Positions 1 through 9,888 of a stretch of DNA of 64,000 bases are shown in pieces. The notes beneath the pieces were generated by a model. The model had not been told where the DNA came from and did not search any database. It worked only from the letters and a program-made list of their open reading frames with translations. Numbering within the stretch: position 1 is the first letter of the stretch; each line of letters begins with the position of its first letter. The translations under genes and the position numbers were made by a program. Source of the DNA: Sabethes cyaneus (lineage: Eukaryota; Arthropoda; Insecta; Diptera; Culicidae); NCBI RefSeq assembly GCF_943734655.1, contig NC_071353.1:156006179-156070178 (forward strand). Direction: 5' to 3'.

Positions 1-1247
1 TGGCGCTTTCGGTGGATTTAGATGCCAAGTAATCCCCTCAGCAGCACAGGTCGAAACGATTTTCTCGGTCTCCTCACTTTTCCGCAGCAGATCAAACCGC
101 TCATTTAACTTATTTTTGGCCCCTTCGCAATTCTTGCCATTATCGGAGTGAATGTGAGCAGGGCGGCCGCGGTGAGCAATGAATCGTTGTAGCGCTAGCA
201 GGAAACCTTCAGTAGACAGGTCGCTGACAAGTTCCAAGTGTACGGCTTTGGTTTCGAAACAAACAAATAGGCACAGATACGCTTTCGCAGGAGCAGCTCG
301 CTTGTGTACCGGTCGTAGGTAAAACGGATCGGCGTAATCGACTCCCGTGACGTTAAACGGGCTGCTGGGAATGACTCTATGCGCAGGTAGTTGTCCAATT
401 TGCTGCTGTGCCGGTATTGGGTCAAGGCGAGTGCAGCGCATACATTTGCGAACGACGTTGTGTGCTAGCTTGCGGCCCTGAAGTGGCCAAAATTCTTCAC
501 GAATAGCATTTAATAGTAACCGTCCTCCGGCGTGTAGCATTTGATGGTGGTAGTGATGGGCAATTAGTAGAGAGAAAGGATGAAAGCTGGGAAGTATGGC
601 AGGATGTTTGGCTTGGTATGGCAGTTGAGCTAGTTTAAGTCGCCCTCCAACCCTCAATACCCCCTCTCGGTCTAGAAACGGACTCATTCGACGTATCTTG
701 GAGCGTTCATCTATCGTTTTTTCTTCCTTCAAGTCGTTCAGCTCTGAGTGAAAGGCGTCATTTTGTGCAAGTTTAATTAACGTCGTTTTGGCTTGTGCTA
801 GTTGTTTTACTGTTAAGGCTCGTAGTGCTGGATGAGAACCGGGGGGAGGCTGTGTTCTGGCATTGACGCGGATGTTTTCAATGAAGCGCAGGCAGTATCC
901 TATAACATGTAGAAGTCGAGTATATGATGACCATCGAAGGAAGATAGGATTGACTGTTGAAGCTGAATGGACCACTGCTGACACTTGTCGGATTTCAAGT
1001 ATATTTTCTGGAACACTAGGTGGCTTTTCGGCAGGCCAATTTGCGCGTGGGAAGGTTAACCAACTAGGACCCTGACTCCCCAGCGTACTTTCTAGGAACT
1101 CCTCAACGGACATTCCCCGAGACACTAGATCGGCAGGATTTTCTTTGCCAGATATATGGTTCCACTGACAACCGTGCGTGAAGTGCTGAACCTCAGAAAC
1201 TCGATTTCCTACGAATGGTTGCCATGTATTTGGAGGCGATTGCAGCT
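1..1247 (-). pseudogene. BEL/Pao pol C-terminal part: RNase H tail, zinc-binding domain and integrase (cut by window edge)
   Basis: The minus-strand frame is open from about 1245 to base 1, roughly 410 codons. It starts with a motif normally found at the end of the RNase H region (QSPPNTW...KENPADLVSRG, about 1130-1240). An HHCC-type zinc-binding region follows (HH..HH then KCMRC, about 440-570). The integrase core has a first catalytic Asp in VDYADPF (about 330-350) and a second in SDNGKN (about 140-155). The third catalytic residue would lie outside the window. The frame itself is undamaged here, so this part was functional fairly recently or decayed slowly. It is fused by deletion to the reverse transcriptase upstream, with an in-frame TAG at the junction. 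Confidence 0.88.
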
Positions 1248-1248
1248 T

Positions 1249-1916
1249 CTATTCTTCTATCGTCTGCGCCCCACCAATGAAGTCGTCTACATAAAAGTTT
1301 TTGAGAAGAGCTTCCCGGCCGAGCGGATAGCGTGAACCTTCATCATCTGCTAACTGCAGTAAAGTACGAGTTGCAAGGAAAGAAGAAGGAGCCAATCCGT
1401 AAGTGACGGTGAGTAATTCGTAGACCTGAATGGGCTCATCTGTAGAAAAACGCCAGAGAATACGCTGTAGAGAGGTGTCATCACGGTGAACCAACACCTG
1501 GCGGTACATCTTTGCTATATCGCCAACAAGAGCAATCGGGTAAGTACGCATTCGTAATATCGTCGCAATGAGTTCATCCTGCACGACTGGGCCAACGCAT
1601 AGAGCCTCGTTAAGCGATGAACCGGTAGAGGTTTTCGCTGAACCGTCGAACACGACCCGAACCTTGGTCGTAGTGCTTGATTCCTTGATGACAGGATGGT
1701 GAGGAAGGTAGCAACAATTCATATCGTCTTCGCTGATCATGTTGGCAAGTCGCATGTGTCCGAGTTCGATATATTCCCTCATGAATTTATGGTACTCTGC
1801 ACTGAGGCCGGGCTCCCGCTGAAGACGGCGTTCTAAAAGCTGAAAGCGTCGATAAGCAGTTGCTTTGGATTCACCGACCATTATAGCAAAATCTGGCCTA
1901 CGGGGAAGACGAACTA
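1249..1916 (-). pseudogene. BEL/Pao reverse transcriptase fragment
   Basis: About 220 codons of an RNA-dependent DNA polymerase. The motifs in order are RVVFDGSAKTSTGSSLNEAL, LVGDIAKMYRQ with a catalytic Asp, YGLAPSSF, and the catalytic YVDD box at about 1282-1293. The N-terminal side is broken at 1917 by a transposon insertion; the apparent Met start at 1995 lies inside that transposon and is not native. The frame ends at 1249 with a TAG right after the residues QTIEE, beyond the YVDD box. In intact BEL elements the connection and RNase H domains follow there, so a deletion has removed them. Confidence 0.9.
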
Positions 1917-1918
1917 TA

Positions 1919-3375
1919 TGAATCGTTTGTTTGAGAAACCCCACAAGTCCACTCGACACTTTTGTGGGAAAACAACAAAAAACTGATTTTCTCAAAATTT
2001 TGAACCAATCCCTATATTTTTTGGTATGAGGTTCTATGCTAATATCTAAAATACATTATGTAGACTTATCTTTTGATCAAAATAATTATTCTAACTAAAA
2101 TTAGAAGGCTTTAAAGTTAATGGATATTTGGGGTTTCTCAAACAAACGAGAAATTGATGGTGCACTTAAGTAGTTTTAGGCCGATTCTAGTCAGACTTGT
2201 GATCTTTTCATGATCATAGTATGTAATTTGTTACCATATATCACTGAGGATGTTAAAAAAGTACGTACCGATAAGAAGAAGAAGAGGGGAGGGGCGCTAA
2301 ATATTATTTATAAAAAAATTTGAAGTAGAATAATACAAGTTTTAGAAAAAGTTTTGTACTTTTTTAATAGAAATTTTTATCATGGTTTTCATTTACCTAT
2401 TAAAAAATAAAAGGTAAATGGGATAACAACTGTTTTTGAATTGCATAAATGGACCAGAGTAACACGAATTCACATCGAATAGAATACCTAGATACTTTGC
2501 TAGTAGTAATTAAAGATATAACCAGAAAATAAAATAATCTTGGAGAACAACCGTACTATGCTTATGGAACAAAATCTGAGAACAAGGGTCTGTTCTCAAA
2601 TTACGTTATACCAAAAGGAAATGGAGATACGTGAACAGCATCTTAAATACTTCGTACGGATAAACTATTGATTTTACAGTTACTTAGGAGTGCTCGACGG
2701 ATTACTCACATTAGGAAAAGCAACGAGTTAACAAAAAAGATTAACTATTATTAACATTGTTTAGTAAATGGAGGGTTACTGCTTTTGTGAGAAACGCATG
2801 GATAGTTTAGTCTGTCGATTTCTGGAACGCGATTGCTACAGTTTTTACTGTATCTAGATTACAAGAACGGTTTATTTGCGTTTATCTTGTCGACCAACTA
2901 ATCCTTGCTTATCGGCATTTGCAATCACCTCTAACTTTTTCAGTTAAAACATCCTTTTCTTTTCGATTTTATACGCCGTTCTTATACGAAAGGCGAAAGT
3001 TATCGCCTTGTATTCTGTAGTCCGCCGAACACTATCTTTCTTCTTTTTGACTATGTCCAACTCGTAATTTTTCGATTCCGAAGACTTTTTATACTATTGA
3101 ATTGTGTTGCGAATACTACTTACAACATTGCACGTAAATATTGAATGATTATTTTATATCTATCGCAGCGCCGCTCTAGGTGATTATCGGAAACATGGAT
3201 ATTTGGGGTTTCTCAAACAAACGGATATTTGCAACCCCAATTAAAAGGGGTTCGTGGAACTAACTTTGTCTAGAATTTTGAGGGAAGGTGTAGATATCCT
3301 CAAGGATTCGAAAACTGTTAAAAAGTCAATTTTCATAAAAATGGCGTTTGTGGGGTTTCTCAAACAAACGATTCA
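1919..3375. mobile_element. Non-autonomous DNA transposon inserted in BEL pol
   Basis: The ends are inverted copies of a 27-bp sequence (1919-1945 and 3349-3375; core TTTGTTTGAGAAACCCC). They are flanked by TA on both sides (1917-1918 and 3376-3377). Removing the element and one TA restores the retrotransposon reading frame (GRY-IV-RLP), which fixes the boundaries well. The inside is AT-rich with no recognisable transposase. Two further copies of the terminal motif occur as a 28-bp direct repeat at 2121-2148 and 3196-3223, so the element may be composite. The TA duplication suggests a Tc1/mariner-type mobiliser, but the superfamily is unproven. Confidence 0.85.
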
Positions 3376-4110
3376 TATATCGTCCTTCATGATTCCTGGT
3401 AACTGTAGCTTTGCAGAAAGATTCGCACCGTCGCTCTTCAACTGAGTAATTGTCACTGATAGAAAGTTCTTCCGTCTTCCAAATGCGCTCCATGCTCTCC
3501 TCTAACGTTACCATAGAGACTGCGACTACATTACAGGAAACAGGCTGCGAACTTTTGTCTGCTACATCAGCGAAGCCTGCAATGATCCAACCGAAAACAT
3601 TGTCCACCAACAGAGGTAGGCTATCGCGTAGCTGTATACGAGCAGAGGTTGGAAAGAAGCTGTAAAACCAATCACCATGTCAATCGGTAGACTTCTATCA
3701 AAAGTTGGATCAGCTAGAAAAATATCTGAAGGGATTTTCCACTCGGATGTTGAAATGTTGTGTGCGGGAAGGTCTGCAGTCACCTTATCCATGACTAAAA
3801 ATTCAATTCCACAAGAAAAGTTCAGCTTTCTCGAAGTAACAGTGGCAAACATAGCCTCTTGTATGACTTTAGATAATTGGCCGGCCCCTTGGACGGTAAC
3901 ATTGACGGACTTACGTTTCAGCTGGAGAATACGAGCCATTCGGTTGGTTATCAAGTTTGGTTGCGACGCGCTATCCAACAAAGCACGCGCAGGGTGTGCA
4001 TGGCCATATGCATCAATAACGTTGACTACGACAGTGAGAAGAAAAATGTTCTCAGTTGGTTGGCGAAGAGGCAGACTATTTTCGACTAAAGGTGTTTCAC
4101 GAAATGACTA
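3376..4110 (-). pseudogene. BEL/Pao aspartic protease and protease-RT linker, frameshifted
   Basis: The minus strand encodes a retropepsin-like domain with the active-site motif LLDSASQ (about 3965-3990), then STSEWKIPSDIFLADPTFDR (about 3690-3750). Near 3640-3650 the frame shifts by one base: the next stretch (QLRDSLPLLVDNVFGW, then the EEL...CE...GRY region) continues in a different frame down to 3376, where the inserted transposon begins. DSAS in place of the usual DSGS is a possible active-site change. Upstream the frame stays open to a TAG near 4110. Gag is not seen. Confidence 0.85.
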
Positions 4111-4113
4111 TTT

Positions 4114-4947
4114 CTTTTAGTTTCGTGATAATTTCATTTTAAGCGTTCGGTTTTGGGTGTTGAATTAGTATCACTGAAAACTACACGAACTCATATATCA
4201 CGCATAGCACACTAAATCACCGCGTGCGACGGACATGGTCTGAGACATGTGTATCATAATAACAAACCAGACTTCTCGGGTCTTTCTGGAACATTTATGA
4301 AAAGGATTGCAGTATTAAAATGCATTCTCCGGTAGAACCCGCGGACATTCACCTTTGTTATGGCTTCGCTAATTGTGTAGCAACGACAACCCAGCAGGAG
4401 TATGGTTGTAGATTTTCTAGCATAAGTCCAGAAGTGTTCGTTTTGTTACACAATGATTTTAATTTAGGGACGTCTACGACAACGCACTGTCGCTTCCGAG
4501 AAGGAACGCTGTTTCCAACTAGACTTCGAGGGGAGCATCATTAGCAAGTGGCGTCTGCGATTGACCGTAAAACTTTGCAGATCGTGGGAAATGATCACAA
4601 GACAAGCACAAGGCAAACTGCGGCACAGCTCCATGCCACCCTGGCAGGATGGAGTGTGCTGAACTGAGTAAAATTACATCCTTTCCACACTACATGTTCA
4701 AGAGCTACTGCCTGCGAATAACGCTAAACGGCTTGAATTTTGCAGGATTATGCAAGCAAATGTGGAAGCCCTCAATTTATGTAAAACATGGTTGTTGTTG
4801 TTGCTGTTTTTCATTCGTTGTCAGATTGTGTTAGTCGCACGCGGTGATCTAGTATGCTCTGCGTGATGTATGAATTCATGCAGTTTTCAGATACTAATTC
4901 AACACCCGCACGATTTGTTTAAAATTAAATTACAACGAATCTAAAAG
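4114..4947. mobile_element. Fold-back (long inverted repeat) element
   Basis: Two diverged inverted arms of about 115 bp (4114-4230 and 4834-4947) start with CTTTTAG and share GGGTGTTGAATTAGTATC and CACCGCGTGCGAC. The 600-bp middle carries no recognisable coding sequence. It abuts the 5' edge of the BEL fragment. No clear target-site duplication is seen, although a GG(T/C)GTTTCAC motif lies in the same direction on both flanks. Confidence 0.7.
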
Positions 4948-4984
4948 GCGTTTCACTTCAAAGAACGAATCGTAAAATAAAAAA

Positions 4985-5215
4985 GAGGAAACACGCGAGA
5001 GAGAGAAAACTAAGAAAAACTAGCATAAATAAAAGAAAGCCAAAAGGTCAAATGTGACAGAATGGGGTAGAAAACGAGACTTAAAAAGAGAAAAAATAGT
5101 GACAAAAAGGAAAATGGAAGAGAAAAGAGGGATCCCGAGTCAAAAAGAGGAGACTGGCCAGAGAAGAAAGAAAACTGAAGAGAAAAGAAGAAAACTGTAT
5201 CCATGTATGTAATAA
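4985..5215. repeat. Purine-rich low-complexity tract
   Basis: The plus strand is almost all A and G with scattered C/T (aaaagag, gagaaaag words). It belongs to a recurring class in this window (see 7618, 13252, 19862, 51191, 58775). Open frames across it are composition artefacts. Confidence 0.8.
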
Positions 5216-5760
5216 TACGATTCTTCATGTATACAAGCTACATACGTAACGTTTATCAAAGTTGTAACATTCGCCTCGTTTCTGCATTCCGATCAGAATC
5301 GTCCCGATCGACGTGTGTTATAGCATACGATGTATTCCGATCGAAGCGCAATTTCTGATCGGATCCGGCTCCGATCGGTATGTAGAATAGAGGCGATTGT
5401 ATACATTCAATCTTCAACCGATTTTGGAGTTATATCCGTGAATTGATTGAATCTGTTTTCTGCGGCTTACAAAAGAACACTGTTAATAAAGCATTTACAA
5501 AACCTGCAGACGTTTTGGAAGTCGCAGAAAATGTCGCCCGGTATCAGAAAACTTATTTCCGTCATTTGTTGGTCGTCCGCAACGGCGAAAAATTCAGCTT
5601 TTCCGTCGTTGCCCTCGTATAATAAACTCTTCAATGGTTGTGTGGCCCTTAAAAGGACCGATTGTTTGAATATCATAACTCCAGCTTGCAATAAACTTGT
5701 ACTAACGCACTTAACGTAATTGTCTGTTCGGTAAATTGGAGTACCGATAACCGCAAACCA
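5216..5760. other. Non-coding stretch with an interspersed repeat
   Basis: At 5270-5395 there are several CCGATCG/GATCGG words. They match a second copy at about 43340-43415 (CATTCCGATCGAGCTCG type). No gene is seen in the remainder. Confidence 0.5.
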
Positions 5761-5866
5761 CCCAACAAACATTTTATTTGAACAGCAGTTTATTCAACCA
5801 TTATACAGCCAATATCCAGTAAACAAGCGCTTGATAAACTATTATGTAACAAAAATGTTTGTTGGG
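5761..5866. mobile_element. Short MITE (106 bp)
   Basis: The terminal inverted repeats are CCCAACAAACATTTT at the left and its reverse complement ending GTTGGG at the right. The length and AT-rich centre fit a MITE; no certain target duplication is seen. Confidence 0.65.
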
Positions 5867-5964
5867 CAGGCACGGCTTGTTGCAACGGCCCAACCGGAAA
5901 GCCTCAGCAGCTATGCGATCGACGAAGCCGTTCGTATATGGTCCTGAGTCACGATGAAATACCA

Positions 5965-6204
5965 CTCCAAGTGGCCAGCTGCAAGTGACGTGAGATGATT
6001 GTGGTCGTTATTTATATTTCCTGCCAATTCCAGAACTTCAGCAACCAGATATTTCATCACGGCAGCCAAACGAGTGCTACAGCTCCAACAAGCTCACTAT
6101 ACTTTCCTTTCCACAGCAGCCGATGAACACGACTGACCGGGAACTGCAGACGTGCACGAGTCGAGCGTGACTTTCGTTTGCCCTTGGTGCTTCTTCCTTT
6201 GTAA
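5965..6204 (-). pseudogene. Histone H2A pseudogene, copy A
   Basis: The minus strand reads KGKRKSRSTRARLQFPVSRV, then HRLLWKGKYSE, close to the H2A start of the histone fold. A frameshift follows, and the downstream YLVAEVLELAGN (H2A helix 2) lies in another frame. The C-terminal third is lost near 5965. Substitutions at normally invariant positions and the frameshift make a working H2A impossible. It lies 700 bp from a second H2A relic in the same orientation with an H2B tail between them, so it may be the remains of a histone cluster. Confidence 0.85.
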
Positions 6205-6647
6205 GATGTTGACAGTAGCTCAGCTATCGTTTGAATAATGCTGTTTGCCAGCTTACTTCGTGTTATGTCCCAGAGCAAGCGACAACAATTGGTTCCGCCT
6301 ATTTTTCATGGTCCTTCATTCTATCATGTACGTTAAATAAAATAGAGCATTTCGATTTCAGTCTGAACAAAAGAGCAAAGTTACCAGTGAGCCGTTCGTC
6401 TTTTGCTGCCAAAGAAAAGTTACCCTACGTATTATTACTGTACCATAGGTGATTGATAAATTTGTGTTGTTAAAGAAAACCGAGTGGAAAGCCCTAAGTT
6501 CCAAGTTTCTTAGGTTTCATCAATTACCGAAAACCGTTCTTTGAAGAACGAACAAATTCTTATATGAAGATGCAAAAGATGTTATTAAAACTATTTCATT
6601 TTATTAAACCCATGGTTTTATGCATTTTGACGCTTGACCGAATACAT

Positions 6648-6717
6648 TTACTTGGAGCTGGTATATTTGTTGGCTGCTTTGGTACCTTCCGAGACGACCA
6701 ACTTAACCAGCAGCAAT
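6648..6717 (-). pseudogene. Histone H2B C-terminal remnant
   Basis: The minus strand encodes VSEGTKAANKYTSSK followed by a stop (TTA complement at 6648-6650), matching the invariant H2B C-terminus. Just upstream is LLL from the LLLPGELAKHA helix, with part of that helix lost. The rest of H2B is not recognisable. It lies between two H2A relics on the same strand. Confidence 0.8.
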
Positions 6718-6887
6718 AAGCGAACAGAAGCGCGAGAGGTGATCGGTTAAAATTATTTGATAAGAAGCGAACAATTAGAATAAATCTAATTAAATAGAAT
6801 TAAAATCAGTGAGCGAAAATTCCTCTAATCTTCATAAACATTATCGTCCTTAAAAGAACATTATGTCGACGTGATATATTGGAAATT

Positions 6888-7222
6888 TAAGCCTTCATTT
6901 CCGTCTTCTTGGGCAGCAACCAAACAGCTTGGATCTTAGGAAGGACACTTCTCAGAGCAATGTGGTGACACCGGACAGCAATTTGCTCAACTCTGCATCG
7001 TTGCGGATGGCCAGCTGCAAGTGACGATAATTCTGATCGTTTCGTTGTCGCGAGCAGCATATTTTCTGCCAATTCCGGAACTTCAGCAGCCAGATATTCC
7101 TTCACGGCAGCGAAACGAGTGCTCCAGCTCCAACACACGCTCAGCATACTTTCCTTTCCTCAGCAGCCGATGAATACGACCGACCGGGAACTGAAGGCGT
7201 GCACGACTGCGTCACCGCTCAT
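6888..7222 (-). pseudogene. Histone H2A pseudogene, copy B
   Basis: An ATG at 7220-7222 (minus) starts MSG; most of the basic N-tail is deleted. It then reads RLQFPVGRIHRLL, the helix-2 motif EYLAAEVPELAEN in a shifted frame, and the tail LPK...LLPKKTE.KA with a stop at 6888-6890. At least two frameshifts and several internal losses are visible. It covers nearly the full H2A length, so it is a better-preserved sister of copy A. Spacing and orientation suggest relics of a tandem histone array, not unrelated retrocopies. No intron or poly-A tail argues either way. Confidence 0.88.
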
Positions 7223-7284
7223 GTTGTCATGACAATTTCTAGTACGACCGAGTTAGAGTTATTTTCAATTTTTCAATGACGCGC

Positions 7285-7605
7285 ATTGAAAATCAAGAAT
7301 TTGCTATATTTTCAATATTTTCCAATCAATTGGTGTAAATATCTTGGAAATCTATTGAAAATTGACTGAATTATAAGCCGAAGCGTGAAAACGCGTTTCT
7401 TCGATGACGTCATTTCCAACAACCAATCACGAAGCAAAAATTCTGGGTTCATTATTTTCAATTTTTCAATAGTTCAATATCAAGAATCCATACTTTTCTT
7501 CCTTTGGGTCAATTCTTAGAAGATTTTCCGATCGATTGGTGCGTGTAAGAATATAGAAAATCGATCGGAAAACCGCTGAGCTATAAGCGCTCAAAACCTA
7601 TCGTT
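7285..7605. repeat. Degenerate two-copy repeat around TCAATTTTTCAAT / CGATTGGT motifs
   Basis: Two blocks (about 7260-7375 and 7455-7600) share a 'ttttcaat...gaaaat...ctgaattataagc' layout. A third relative lies at 22455-22525. There is no coding content. Confidence 0.5.
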
Positions 7606-7617
7606 CACAATTCACAA

Positions 7618-7985
7618 AACAGGGGCGGGAACGGAACCAAAAACTTTAAAAACATGGAAAGAAAAAAATGAAAACGAGAGGAATAAAACGATAAAAAAAA
7701 CAGAATTCGACAGTAAAAGAGGACGAGAAACAAAATACAAAGGAAATTGAGGGAAAAAAGACGAAAACCAAGGGATGAACGGGATGAAAAAGAAAACAAA
7801 AGAAAAACAGAAAAACCAAAGAAAAAGGTAAAACGGAAGAGGAAAAAAACGAAAAATGGGACGTAAAAAGGAAACCCGGAGTGCAAAGAGTAAAAAGGGA
7901 CAAAAAACAAAATATATGTGAAAGAAACGAAGAAAAACCCGATTTAATCCACCTAGTGGTGAAAGGAACCTTTGTTATACAGGTA
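7618..7985. repeat. Purine-rich tract with a conserved flank
   Basis: The plus strand is purine-rich over 7618-7935. It is followed by a flank (7936-7985) whose reverse complement contains TATAACAAAGGTTCCTTTC and TAGGTGGATTAAATCGGG. The same flank occurs at 58715-58775 beside another tract, so tract and flank move or expand together. Confidence 0.7.
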
Positions 7986-8454
7986 TACCTCCATAACACG
8001 TACCCTCCATAATACGTACATTTTGCCTCGAAAGTACGTACATTTTCCTGCAATGATTTTTTTATTTTTTATATAAAGCAGAAACTTTTTTATGAATATT
8101 TATGAGTCAATACAAGCAAAAACGTATTCAATAATTCTAAATTTTTGAATAATATCAGTTATTTCTGTTATGTAAAAACCATTATTTTAAAATTAAAAAC
8201 AATTCCTAAATAGTAAATTAATCAAATATACGTTCTAAATAACAGTTGTCTTAGCATTCTGATTTTGCAGATTTTTGCTCAGAAAATTAACCTTTTCTGC
8301 GATTCCTAATCTTTCCAACTGCGATGGGGGGAACAGCAGGCAATTCGTTTGTTTGCAGATACTGCCCAAGCAACAATGTGAGTTTTATTGTACTCTTATG
8401 GCGATTTTCATGACCAATTTTGGTCCCATAAAGCATAGTCTTGGGCTTAAACAT
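7986..8454. other. AT-rich non-coding stretch
   Basis: Very A/T-rich with runs of A and T. No gene, repeat family or structure that I can support. Confidence 0.4.
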
Positions 8455-8585
8455 CTTTCTAAGACTTGACCTTTCTTTATCGGCAGACTTCGCAGCCGGC
8501 TGTTTCGGGGTTAGTGCAACAATCCTACTGACTCTATCTAGCAGCACCGTCTAACCGAGACTCGAACATTTCAGCTTATATTGGC
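8455..8585 (-). mobile_element. tRNA-derived SINE copy (minus strand)
   Basis: The reverse complement has a pol III B-box-like TGTTCGAGTCTCGG near its 5' end. It ends in the family block GGCTGCGAAGTCTGCCGATA plus an AAGAAAGGTCAAG stretch. The same block occurs at 12107-12142 and, reversed, at 52640-52680. Confidence 0.65.
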
Positions 8586-9888
8586 AACTATGTACCAAAC
8601 CTTTACCTAGATTTGTTCGATTAAAATATGTAAATTTTCAATTTGAAAGAGTATTTTACAAAAAAAAATGTTTTTGGATTCCTTTTGCTTTACTTTTCAA
8701 CTATTTTTTAACATTTGTAGTGTTTTTTTCTAAAATAAATTTAGATAATTGTTTATTTTATAATTAGCTTAGCTTAAGTAGAATGCCCGTAGTTGCACTC
8801 TGTAATTAGTCGAACCAGTAAGATTGCATAAAGAACCAATTGAATTAGTGCTTGGGAGTAGCATGACATACTTGTGCAATTTTTACTGATTCAATACTTT
8901 GAAAATTGACCAATAACGACGCTGGCCACGACCAAAAGGCTGTACTACATGGGAAAAGGAAAGAATATTAGTCCGATACTTGTTGTTGCTAGGGACCGCA
9001 GGTATCACTGCATCTCCACAAGTATCATGAGATAGGATTTATGTTAGTAAGGTACAGATCAGGGTTCATCTTGGTAGATGATATGATCCAACGAAACAAC
9101 GCGTCAGCGATTACATTTCATCTCAACTTTTCGCGATCACCATTGTAAACAAATAGTCGTCTAGAAAACGTGTGTGACGTATTCGTTTCGATGATATGAA
9201 TATTATGCCTTGGATATTTATTTCCGTAAGCAAAACATAAACCAGTCCCGCGCGAATCCACTGTGTGGGCGAATAATATTGCATTCGTCTTGTTAGATGA
9301 GGATGAGGTTTCTCGCAAAATCAAGATAAAGATATCGAGTTCTAATTCGTTTACAAACCGTTACATATAAAAATTTGCTGCTCTGCGACTTCGGCCTTTC
9401 ACCTGAGTCAAATATTATTGTAAATTACAATGCAAACTACTATTCCAAAGTCCAAACTACTGGCTCGAATTTAAAACTGGGTAATCGTCACGGCTCCGAA
9501 AAAATTTTGTTGTCAAAGATTTTGCAACGAACGAGACACGAAAGCAAGCGATGCTGATCCCTTGCAATAAAATATTCCGAATTTGAACACCTCAGCACTA
9601 TTAACGAAAACTTAGAATAAAAATTTGCTTCAATAATCATTAGAATTAAGTTAGGAACAATGACCATTGCGAAACTATTTCAAATTGTTGGCAATTTTCA
9701 TAAAGACGTAGATAATCACACATTGCTAACTGGTCACAATACCTGACAGCAAAAACCAGGAACAGTGAACCAATAAACCATTTCTTGAAGTAATTGGTCC
9801 CTAAGTTGATAAGCATTTCCTTTTACCAACGCAAATATGTAGAGATATAGCGCCCTACACGCTCCCAAGATGATTATTTATTTTATTA
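8586..9888. other. AT-rich stretch without recognisable genes
   Basis: Both strands show only short frames without recognisable domains. No strong repeats or inverted ends were found. Confidence 0.4.

Larger units (their letters stand above)
1..4110 (-). mobile_element. BEL/Pao-type LTR retrotransposon, partial and degenerate
   Basis: Read on the minus strand, the pol domains appear in BEL/Pao order: aspartic protease, linker, reverse transcriptase, then zinc-binding and integrase domains. The window edge cuts the integrase, so the 3' end and one LTR lie outside. The 5' side stops near 4110, where a stop codon and a fold-back element begin; no gag or LTR is seen. Three lesions show it is dead: a frameshift near 3640, a 1457-bp DNA transposon at 1919-3375, and a deletion at about 1248 that removes the RNase H region. 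Family assignment rests on motifs read in the translation and my knowledge of the family. Confidence 0.9.
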
